Of a DNA stretch of 17,867 nt, positions 5,643-12,642 are shown in pieces. The stretch lies in the NCBI GenBank assembly GCA_002440845.1, contig DJVL01000017.1:1-17867 (forward strand). Direction: 5' to 3'. The stretch comes from Patescibacteria group bacterium UBA6257 (GTDB lineage Bacteria > Patescibacteriota > Minisyncoccia > UBA6257). The notes below the pieces were generated by a model that was given only the letters and a program-made list of their open reading frames with translations, searched no databases and was not told the origin of the DNA. The position numbers were made by a program, and so were the translations under genes. Numbering within the stretch: position 1 is the first letter of the stretch; every line of letters starts with the position of its first letter.

Positions 5643-7172
5643 ATGAAAAATCCAGAAAATAAAATTAAATCTTTAAAGGAACTAAAAAAAATAATAGAGA
5701 ATTTTAAAAAAGAGGGGAAAAAAATCGTATTATGCCACGGAGTTTTTGATTTATTTCATCCTGGCCACCTTCTTTACTTTGAGGCGGCTAAAAAAGAAGG
5801 AGATATATTAATTGTTAGTTTAACTGCCGATCAATTTGTTAATAAAGGTATTAACCGACCGGTTTTTTCTCATTTTATTAGGGCAAAAGTGTTGGCTACT
5901 TTAGAAATAGTTGATTATGTTATTATTGATTTTCATAAAACAGCAGTTGAGTTAGTAAAAGAGACTAAGCCAGATATCTATTTTAAAGGCCAAGAAGGCG
6001 AGAAAGAATTAAACGACAAAGAAAGCAATTTATTTAAAGAAGCGCAAGCGGTTAGCTCTGTTGGCGGAGAAATTAAATTTAGCTATACCCCCACTTATAG
6101 TTCAACTGAACTTTTAGTTAACTATTTTAACCTTTATCCCAAAAAAACAAAAGAATTTTTAGAGAATTTTAAAAAGAAATATTCTTTTGAAAAAATTTGG
6201 ACTTTTATTGAAAGAGTGAAAAAATTAAAAATATTAATTATCGGAGAGTCAATTATTGATGACTATTGCTATTGTCAAACAATGAACAAAGTGTCAAAAG
6301 CCAATATCGTTGGCACTAAATATTTAAAAAAAGAAATATTTGCTGGCGGGGTTTTAGCTTCTGCTAATCATTTAGCTAATTTTTGTGAAAGAGTGGATTT
6401 AATCACAGTTTTAGGAGAAAAAAGAAGTTTTGAGGATTTTATAAAAAATAAATTAAAACCGAATATCCATTATAAATTTTTTTACGAAAAAAATGGCCAA
6501 ACAATTATAAAAAGAAGATTTTTTGACCCTGCTTTTATGGATGAATTATTTGAAATTTATTATCTTGATGATCGAAATTTATCATTAAAGACAAAAGAAA
6601 AAATTTTAAACCATTTGGAGAAAAAAATAAAAAATTATGATTTAGTTATTGTAAAAGATTATGGGCATGGATTTTTCGATGAGGAACTGATTAGATTTTT
6701 AGAGAAAAAAGCAAAGTTTTTAGCTTTAATGGTTCAAACTAACTTCGCTAATTATGGTTTTAATTTAGTAACGAAGTATAAAAGAGCGGATTTTGTTTGC
6801 CTTGATCATGATGAAGCTCGACTAGCGGTTCATCTTAATGATAAAGATATTAAAGAGGTAGGAAAAAAGTTATTAGAAGAAATTAAGGTTGAGAATTTAA
6901 TTATTACTCTTGGCCATAATGGCTCTTTGGCTTTTGAATCTAAAAAGAAAATTTATTCTTGTCCGGTTTTTTCTAATAAAGTTATTGACCGTTTAGGAGC
7001 AGGAGATGCCTTTGTTTCAGTTACTGCTCCTTTGGTTAGTTTGAAAACTCCGTTGGAAATTGTGAATTTTATTGGTAATGTGGCTGGAGCAATAAAAGTA
7101 ACAATTGTTGGTAATAAAGAATCAGTTTCAAAAGAAAAGCTTTATAGTTTTTTAAAAACTATATTAAAATAA
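5643..7172 (+). CDS. Bifunctional nucleotidyltransferase-PfkB kinase, HldE-like with reversed domain order
   Basis: Residues about 27-165 form a cytidylyltransferase-like domain: GVFDLFHPGH (33-42) carries the HxGH nucleotide-binding motif and YTPTYSSTELL ends the fold, as in RfaE/HldE adenylyltransferases. Residues about 195-509 are a PfkB/ribokinase-type sugar kinase: LIIGESIIDDY at the start, FAGGVLASANHLA as the sugar-binding GG region, and DRLGAGDAF (GAGD at 452-455, catalytic Asp) near the end. HldE of Gram-negative bacteria has the kinase first and the nucleotidyltransferase second; here the order is swapped. The expected role is phosphorylation and nucleotide activation of a sugar phosphate, possibly a heptose, but substrate and nucleotide are inferred. 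It heads the glycosylation gene run, 155 bases before the next gene. ATG 5643 has no Shine-Dalgarno sequence. Confidence 0.85.
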   Translation: MKNPENKIKSLKELKKIIENFKKEGKKIVLCHGVFDLFHPGHLLYFEAAKKEGDILIVSLTADQFVNKGINRPVFSHFIRAKVLATLEIVDYVIIDFHKTAVELVKETKPDIYFKGQEGEKELNDKESNLFKEAQAVSSVGGEIKFSYTPTYSSTELLVNYFNLYPKKTKEFLENFKKKYSFEKIWTFIERVKKLKILIIGESIIDDYCYCQTMNKVSKANIVGTKYLKKEIFAGGVLASANHLANFCERVDLITVLGEKRSFEDFIKNKLKPNIHYKFFYEKNGQTIIKRRFFDPAFMDELFEIYYLDDRNLSLKTKEKILNHLEKKIKNYDLVIVKDYGHGFFDEELIRFLEKKAKFLALMVQTNFANYGFNLVTKYKRADFVCLDHDEARLAVHLNDKDIKEVGKKLLEEIKVENLIITLGHNGSLAFESKKKIYSCPVFSNKVIDRLGAGDAFVSVTAPLVSLKTPLEIVNFIGNVAGAIKVTIVGNKESVSKEKLYSFLKTILK

Positions 7173-7327
7173 AAAAATAAAGTCGTTGCTTTTTCTGATT
7201 TTTCTCCGTCGAGCTCTTATGGAAAACAGGGGAAATAAAAATGAACTTTTATATTTATTCTTTTCTTTATAACAAAGTCGAAATCGTCCATTTATTATTA
7301 TGCGATTTAATTTTAAAGCATTAGAAA

Positions 7328-8422
7328 ATGAATTCCGATAAATATTTTATTGATTATCATAAAATAATGTATCATCCGGAAATTTTAGCTAGGTGGATTT
7401 CTTCGTTTAATAATTGGAATGTTGCTAAAAAAATTTATCCAATTTATGTAGAAATTTCTCCCTCTGGGACTTGCAATCATCGTTGTCGTTTCTGCGCCTT
7501 TGATTATCTGGGTTACAATAAGGGATTCGCGGATTTTTTTAATTTAAAAAAAGCAATAAAAGATATGAAAAAAGGGGGAGTGAAAAGTATTAGTTTAAGC
7601 GGAGAAGGAGAACCTTTGCTTCATCCTCAAATTAAAGAATTAATTTTATATATTCACTCTTTAAAAATTGATGTCGCTTTGACGACTAATGGCACTTATT
7701 TAAAAAAAGAATTAGTTCAAGATATTCTCCCGGCTTTAACTTGGATTAAAGTTAGTTTAGATGCCGGTCTGCCAAAAACTCATTTTAAAATTCATCGACC
7801 GGCTAAAGAAGAATTTTTAGAAATTCTTGAAAATTTAAAAATTGCCGCTGAGATTAGAAAAAAAATTAAAGCTCGGTGTACTTTGGGAGGGCAGTTATTG
7901 TTATTAGAAGAAAATTATTTAGAGATAGAAATATTAGCCAAAAAATTAAAAGAAATTGGATTTGATTATTTAGCGATTAAGCCTTATTCTCAACATTTAA
8001 AAAGTATTAATCGAGAATATGCAAATATCAAATATAAAAAATATCTTTATTTGGAAAAAAAAGTTAGAAAACTTAATGATAAAAAATTCAAAGTTATTTT
8101 CCGAAAACACACTTTTGAAAAATTATTTGAAAAAAGGCCGTATAAAATTTGTCACGCAGTGCCATTTTTTTGGGTTCATTTGGCTACTAACGGCGATGTA
8201 TATAGCTGTGGAAATTTTATTGGTGACGAGAGATTTAAATTAGGCAATTATAATGAGAAATCATTTAAAGAAATTTGGGAGGGAGAGAAAAGAAAAAAAC
8301 ATTGGGAATTTATGGAGAAAAAATTTACTACTTCCCAATGCCGAGAGAATTGTCGGATGGATGAAATTAATCGATATTTAGATAGATTAAAAAATCCGCC
8401 ATCTCATGTAAATTTTATTTAA
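7328..8422 (+). CDS. Radical SAM / SPASM protein 1
   Basis: C49NHRC53RFC56 is the CxxxCxxC site that binds the [4Fe-4S] cluster reducing S-adenosylmethionine. SGEGEPLLHP (91-100) supplies the GGE-type SAM-binding motif, and ALTTNG and KVSLDAG follow as expected. The C-terminal part has a SPASM-like Cys set (C275, C294, C338, C342) around VHLATNGDVYSCG, so one or more auxiliary clusters are likely. It ends in HVNFI, matching HINFV at the end of protein 3, and the N-termini (YHPEILARWISS / WHKERIEAWLRG) are also alike, so proteins 1 and 3 are paralogues. The gene is followed five bases later by the transketolase N gene. Given the neighbours it probably modifies a sugar or lipid-linked glycan by a radical step, but no reaction can be assigned. 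The 155-base gap before it holds no convincing gene. Confidence 0.85.
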   Translation: MNSDKYFIDYHKIMYHPEILARWISSFNNWNVAKKIYPIYVEISPSGTCNHRCRFCAFDYLGYNKGFADFFNLKKAIKDMKKGGVKSISLSGEGEPLLHPQIKELILYIHSLKIDVALTTNGTYLKKELVQDILPALTWIKVSLDAGLPKTHFKIHRPAKEEFLEILENLKIAAEIRKKIKARCTLGGQLLLLEENYLEIEILAKKLKEIGFDYLAIKPYSQHLKSINREYANIKYKKYLYLEKKVRKLNDKKFKVIFRKHTFEKLFEKRPYKICHAVPFFWVHLATNGDVYSCGNFIGDERFKLGNYNEKSFKEIWEGEKRKKHWEFMEKKFTTSQCRENCRMDEINRYLDRLKNPPSHVNFI

Positions 8423-8427
8423 TATCT

Positions 8428-9177
8428 ATGAAAAGAGAAGAGATTAAAAAATTAAAAAAAAAGGCTAAAGATGTTAGGAGGAGAGCGCTAATCCTGACTA
8501 AAGAAAAAGGAGAAGGACATTTAGGCGGAAGTTTTTCAATCGTTGAGATTTTAGTGTGGCTTTATCAGAAAGAATTAAAAAAAGAAGATAAATTTATTCT
8601 AAGTAAAGGTCATAGTTGTTATCCTTTGTATATAATTTTGGAGGAAAAAGGGCTTCATCCGAAAATATCGGTTCATCCTGATTTAGACGAAAAAAATGAG
8701 ATTTTTGCCACTACTGGCAGTTTGGGTCATGGTTTGCCAATAGGAGTCGGGATAGCTTTAGCTAGAAAATTTTTGAAAAAGAAAGGGAAAATTTATGTTT
8801 TAATGGGAGACGGAGAATTAGAAGAAGGAACGACTTGGGAGTCCTCTTTAATTGCTTGTCGCTATAAATTAGATAATTTAGTGGCGATTGTTGACCGAAA
8901 TAGACTTCAGGCATTAGAGGAAACAGGAAAAGTTGCTCTTTTTAAAAATCTAAAAAAAATCTTTGAAAATATCGGCTATAAAGCGGTGAAAGCCGATGGT
9001 CATTCTTTTTCTTCTTTAGAAAAATCTTTTAAAATTTCTCACTTTAATCAGCCAAAAATGATCATTGCTTATACCATTAAGGGGAAAGGGGTAAGCTTTA
9101 TGGAAAATAATTCTATTTGGCATGCCCGAGTACCAAATGAGACAGAGTTTGAGAAAGCTTTAAAAGAATTAACATAA
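8428..9177 (+). CDS. Transketolase N-terminal subunit (ThDP pyrophosphate domain)
   Basis: The protein has 249 residues. GEGHLGGSFS (28-37) and GSLGHGLPIGVG (97-108) are typical transketolase signatures. GDGELEEGTTWE (127 on) to DRN158 is the ThDP/Mg motif GDG-x(26-28)-N. Transketolase normally moves a two-carbon ketol unit between sugar phosphates; in bacteria it can be split in two genes. The C-terminal partner follows eight bases downstream. Its place in a glycan cluster rather than with central metabolism suggests a dedicated role, for example supplying sedoheptulose 7-phosphate or a two-carbon branch for an unusual sugar (inference). Confidence 0.88.
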   Translation: MKREEIKKLKKKAKDVRRRALILTKEKGEGHLGGSFSIVEILVWLYQKELKKEDKFILSKGHSCYPLYIILEEKGLHPKISVHPDLDEKNEIFATTGSLGHGLPIGVGIALARKFLKKKGKIYVLMGDGELEEGTTWESSLIACRYKLDNLVAIVDRNRLQALEETGKVALFKNLKKIFENIGYKAVKADGHSFSSLEKSFKISHFNQPKMIIAYTIKGKGVSFMENNSIWHARVPNETEFEKALKELT

Positions 9178-9185
9178 TTTTAATA

Positions 9186-9662
9186 ATGAGATATGAATTC
9201 GGAAAAGTAATTACTGAGTTAGCCAGAAAAGATAAAAAAGTCTATTTAATAGTGGGAGATATAGGTTTTAGAATTTTCGATGAATTTCGAAAAAAATTTC
9301 CGAAGAGATTTTTAAATTTAGGAATTTGTGAACAATCAATAATAGGGATTGCTTCAGGAATGGCTCTTGAAGGATTAAAACCGTACGTTTATACCATTAC
9401 CCCTTTTTTAATTGAGAGAGCTTTTGAACAGATAAAATTGGATATTGATGAACAGAATGTTAATGTTAAATTAATTGGTTATGCTGATTATCCTACTCAA
9501 GGTCCTACCCATCAGGAAATTGATGCTCAATGGTTTATGAGTAAATTTAAAAATATTATTTCTTATTTTCCGAGGGATTCCAAAGAGACAAGAAATTTTC
9601 TTTACGAATCTTATAAGCATGGTCGGCCAGCTTTTATTAGTTTAAAAAAAGATAAAAAATGA
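9186..9662 (+). CDS. Short transketolase C-terminal subunit (pyrimidine domain only)
   Basis: The protein has 158 residues. It contains the transketolase pyrimidine-binding domain: GDIGFRIFDEF, NLGICEQ (E49, the Glu that activates the thiamine aminopyrimidine) and SGMALEGLKPYVYTI. It ends soon after GRPAFISL. The usual split-transketolase C subunit is about 300 residues, so the third domain (Transketolase_C) is missing. That domain is not needed for cofactor binding and is also lacking in some decarboxylase-type ThDP subunits, so the pair may not be a classical transketolase. The stop overlaps the ATG of the next gene by four bases (ATGA), implying translational coupling. Confidence 0.85.
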   Translation: MRYEFGKVITELARKDKKVYLIVGDIGFRIFDEFRKKFPKRFLNLGICEQSIIGIASGMALEGLKPYVYTITPFLIERAFEQIKLDIDEQNVNVKLIGYADYPTQGPTHQEIDAQWFMSKFKNIISYFPRDSKETRNFLYESYKHGRPAFISLKKDKK

Positions 9663-10750
9663 GAAGTAATTTAAAATTTTATCGTTTTTTAAATAGAGCG
9701 AAGACTCTTTGTCATATACTAAAAATTAAAGCTTTAAAGAAAAAACCATATCCTTTCTATGTTAATTTAGTAATTAATAGCCAATGTAATTTAAGATGCG
9801 CTTATTGTTTTGGCAAGTATTCTTTCCGGCCTCAAAGATATTGGTCGTTTGAAAAATTGAAATTATTAATAGATGAACTTTATAAAAGAGGTACCCGGTA
9901 TATCTTAGTCCAAGGTGGGGAACCGTTGCTTCATCCTGAGATTAGGGAGATTTTGAAGTATTTAATAAAAAAGAAAATTGTTTGCGCGATAGTCTCTAAT
10001 GGGACGTTGCCGAAAAAAATAAAAGAAATCAAAGAAATCGCTTATTTAGATAATATTTGTTTTTCTTTAGATGGTAATAAAGAGGGAAATGATTTGGTTA
10101 GAGGGAAAGGAGTTTTTGATAAAGTTTTATCTTCTATAGAAGAAGTAAGGAAATATTACGATACTCCTATAAGGATTAACTCGACTATTCATAAATACGT
10201 GGTGAATGATTGTGATTTTATGGCTGAATTTGTTAAAAAAAACAATATAGAATGGGGGGTAAGTTATTTATTTAAAGGCGATGAAAAAATAGGAGAGGAA
10301 GATTTAGCGCCGACAGAAGAAGAAATAACTTATTATCAAAAGGAGTTGATTGAATATAAAAGAAAAGGATATCCTATTTTTACCGCTTTAAAAATTTTAG
10401 AATATGCTTTAAATTGGCCATTTAGTTATCAAAAAATTTTTGTGAATAAAAAAGAAGCAGAAGAAAAATTAGGGAAAAAAGCAATTGAGTGTCAGTATGG
10501 TCGTTATGAGATAGTAATAGATGAGGACGGGAGTGTTTATCCCTGCAATGGGATGCAAGGCATTTTTCAACCAAAAAATTTTTACCGAGACGGCCTAGAA
10601 AAGGCTCTTGAAAATTTAAAAAACAAACCTTGCTATAGTTGTTATCTGATGTCAATGATTAATACTTCAGCAATGATTAACTGGGATTTTAATGTTATTG
10701 GAGATACTATTTTCCACACTTTGAGAAATTGGTTTAAAATAAAAAATTAA
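9659..10750 (+). CDS. Radical SAM / SPASM protein 2
   Basis: C43NLRC47AYC50 is the radical SAM cluster motif. LVQGGEPLLHPEI (83-95) is the SAM-binding GGE segment, followed by AIVSNGT and CFSLDG. SPASM-like Cys residues are C278 (ECQYGRY), C296 (DEDGSVYPC), C325 and C328 (CYSCY). It is more distant from proteins 1 and 3 than they are from each other and lacks their xVNFx ending. It starts with a four-base overlap on the transketolase C subunit and ends five bases before the GT2 gene, so it belongs to the same transcription unit. The substrate is unknown; a sugar or peptide modification is possible. Confidence 0.85.
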   Translation: MRSNLKFYRFLNRAKTLCHILKIKALKKKPYPFYVNLVINSQCNLRCAYCFGKYSFRPQRYWSFEKLKLLIDELYKRGTRYILVQGGEPLLHPEIREILKYLIKKKIVCAIVSNGTLPKKIKEIKEIAYLDNICFSLDGNKEGNDLVRGKGVFDKVLSSIEEVRKYYDTPIRINSTIHKYVVNDCDFMAEFVKKNNIEWGVSYLFKGDEKIGEEDLAPTEEEITYYQKELIEYKRKGYPIFTALKILEYALNWPFSYQKIFVNKKEAEEKLGKKAIECQYGRYEIVIDEDGSVYPCNGMQGIFQPKNFYRDGLEKALENLKNKPCYSCYLMSMINTSAMINWDFNVIGDTIFHTLRNWFKIKN

Positions 10751-10755
10751 TAAAA

Positions 10756-11520
10756 ATGAAAAAAATTAGCATTATTATTCCTGCATTAAACGAGGAAAAA
10801 AACATTTTATTTGTTATTGATAATGCTTTGTTGGCCCTGAAAGAATTTGGGATTTCTGGGGAAATTATTGTGATTAATGATGGAAGTGTTGATAATACTA
10901 GTTTTTTAGTTGAAAAAAAAATAAAAGAATTTCCTGATATCATTAAAATGATTTTTCATAAAAAGCCTGAGGGGATTGGCGCTTCTTTTTGGGATGGTGT
11001 TGATACAGCGAGAGGAGAGGTCGTTGTTATGTTACCCGGAGATAATGAAAACGATCCGCGAGAAATTTTGCGTTACTTTTGTTTAATGGAGCATGTTGAT
11101 ATTGTAGTTCCTTTTATTTTCAACAAAGAAGTTAGACCTTTTATAAGAAGATTGCTTAGTTCTTGGTATAATTTTATAATAAGAATAAGCTTTTTAGTTA
11201 ATTTTAATTATACTAACGGCACGATTTTATGCCGTCGTTCTGTTTTAAAAGAATTAGAACACCGGAGTAAGGGATTTTTCATTACGACAGATATTTTAAT
11301 TAGAACAGCAAAAAAAGGTTATCTTTTTGCCGAGGTGCCTTCGAGGCTGGATGCGCGAAAATCAGGAAAATCAAATGCTTTAAGCCTTTCCACTTTTTGG
11401 CGAATCTTTAAAGAATATTTGAATTTATTTTTGGATATTTATTTCCGGGAGAAATCTCAAAAAAATCAGATTATTAAAGAATCAATTACTTATCAAAGAA
11501 AATTTTTAAAAAATAATTGA
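10756..11520 (+). CDS. GT2 glycosyltransferase, dolichol/polyprenyl-phosphate mannosyltransferase-like
   Basis: This 254-residue GT-A fold protein begins KISIIIPALNEEKNI, continues with IIVINDGSVDNT (38-48) and has MLPGDNENDPREI (92-104) where DPM1-type enzymes carry the metal-binding DxD region (usually DADLQHDP). TNGTILCRRSVL and a short tail complete the DPM1-like core. There is no obvious pair of C-terminal membrane helices. The expected activity is transfer of a sugar from a nucleotide donor to a polyprenyl phosphate at the inner face of the membrane, giving a donor or starter for the oligosaccharyltransferase. The stop TGA overlaps the ATG of the next gene by one base. This gene also shows that TGA is a stop in this genome. 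Confidence 0.85.
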   Translation: MKKISIIIPALNEEKNILFVIDNALLALKEFGISGEIIVINDGSVDNTSFLVEKKIKEFPDIIKMIFHKKPEGIGASFWDGVDTARGEVVVMLPGDNENDPREILRYFCLMEHVDIVVPFIFNKEVRPFIRRLLSSWYNFIIRISFLVNFNYTNGTILCRRSVLKELEHRSKGFFITTDILIRTAKKGYLFAEVPSRLDARKSGKSNALSLSTFWRIFKEYLNLFLDIYFREKSQKNQIIKESITYQRKFLKNN

Positions 11521-12638
11521 TGGATAAAATTAAACAAAGAAAAATTATTTTAGATGGCCATAAATTAGCTTGGCATAAAGAGAGGATTGAAGCGTGGCTA
11601 CGAGGTGAAAGAATTGCGCCAATTACTATAGATTGTGCTTTAACTCGTCGGTGTACTTATAATTGTGTTTATTGTTATGGTAAACTTCAAAAAAATGATG
11701 AAAAAATAATGACCGAAGACGCAATTTTTAGATTTTTAGATAATGCAGCGGAAATTGGCGTAAAGGCAATAAGTTTTGTAAGCGACGGAGAAAGCACTTG
11801 TTCGCCATATTTATACGAAGCAATTAAGAGGGGAAAAAAGAATGGTCTTGATATGGCTTTGGGCACTAATGGGTTTTTATTAAAAGATGAAAAATTAGAA
11901 GAGGTTTTACCAAATTTAACTTATCTTAGATTTAATATTTCAGCAGGCGAGCCAAAAAGATATTCGGAAATTCACGGGGTTTCAGAAAGGTGTTTTTATA
12001 AAGTGATAAATACTATAAAAAAAGCGGTTGAAATAAAAAAGAAAAATAATCTTCCAGTTACCCTTGGAATTCAGATGGTTTTAATGCCTCAGTTTGCCCA
12101 TCAAATTCTCCCCTTTGCTCTTTTGGGAAAAAAATTAGGCGTTGACTATGCAGTCATAAAGCATTGTTCCGACGATGAAAATGGTAGTTTGGGGATAGAT
12201 TATAATAAATATTTTGATTTAGTTGATTTATTAAAAGAAGCAGAAGAGTTGTCAGATAAAAATTATTTAGTTAAAGCAAAATGGTCTAAAATTTTAAGCG
12301 GTGGTAAGCGCAAGTATTCCCAATGTTATGGTCCTCCTTTTATTCTTCAAATATCTGGGTCAGGCTTAGTTGCTCCTTGCGGTTCTTTATTTAATAATCG
12401 GTATAAAAAATTTCATATCGGTAATATTGTTGATACCCCTTTGAAAGAATTATGGCAAAGCGAACGTTACTGGAAAGTTATGGATTATCTTGCTTCAAAT
12501 AAATATGATGCCAAAACAATGTGTGGGACTCTTTGTCTTCAACATAAAGTTAATGAATTTTTATGGGATTTGAAGCATGGAAATGCAGTTTTGAAAGAAC
12601 CGAAGGGAGAGACTCCTCTTCATATTAATTTTGTTTAA
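11520..12638 (+). CDS. Radical SAM / SPASM protein 3 (paralogue of protein 1)
   Basis: C45TYNC49VYC52 binds the radical SAM cluster. SFVSDGESTCSP takes the place of the GGE motif, followed by ALGTNG and RFNISAGEP. SPASM-type Cys residues are C269, C287 (SGLVAPC), C335 and C339. Start and end resemble protein 1 (LAWHKERIEAWLRG; ending HINFV). I chose ATG 11520, which overlaps the preceding TGA as TGATG, over TTG 11517 one codon earlier. The location between a lipid-sugar transferase and the oligosaccharyltransferase suggests action on the glycan or its carrier lipid (inference). Confidence 0.83.
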   Translation: MDKIKQRKIILDGHKLAWHKERIEAWLRGERIAPITIDCALTRRCTYNCVYCYGKLQKNDEKIMTEDAIFRFLDNAAEIGVKAISFVSDGESTCSPYLYEAIKRGKKNGLDMALGTNGFLLKDEKLEEVLPNLTYLRFNISAGEPKRYSEIHGVSERCFYKVINTIKKAVEIKKKNNLPVTLGIQMVLMPQFAHQILPFALLGKKLGVDYAVIKHCSDDENGSLGIDYNKYFDLVDLLKEAEELSDKNYLVKAKWSKILSGGKRKYSQCYGPPFILQISGSGLVAPCGSLFNNRYKKFHIGNIVDTPLKELWQSERYWKVMDYLASNKYDAKTMCGTLCLQHKVNEFLWDLKHGNAVLKEPKGETPLHINFV

Positions 12639-12642
12639 GAAA

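Noticed and set aside
7241..7324. 27-codon ORF before radical SAM gene 1, with an AGGGGA upstream
   Set aside because: The Shine-Dalgarno-like match is notable, but the peptide has no recognisable features and other genes here do not use such sites. It is not conserved evidence of a gene.
11518..11520. Alternative genetic code with TGA recoded
   Set aside because: TGA ends the GT2 protein at its natural length and directly overlaps the next start, so standard termination fits.
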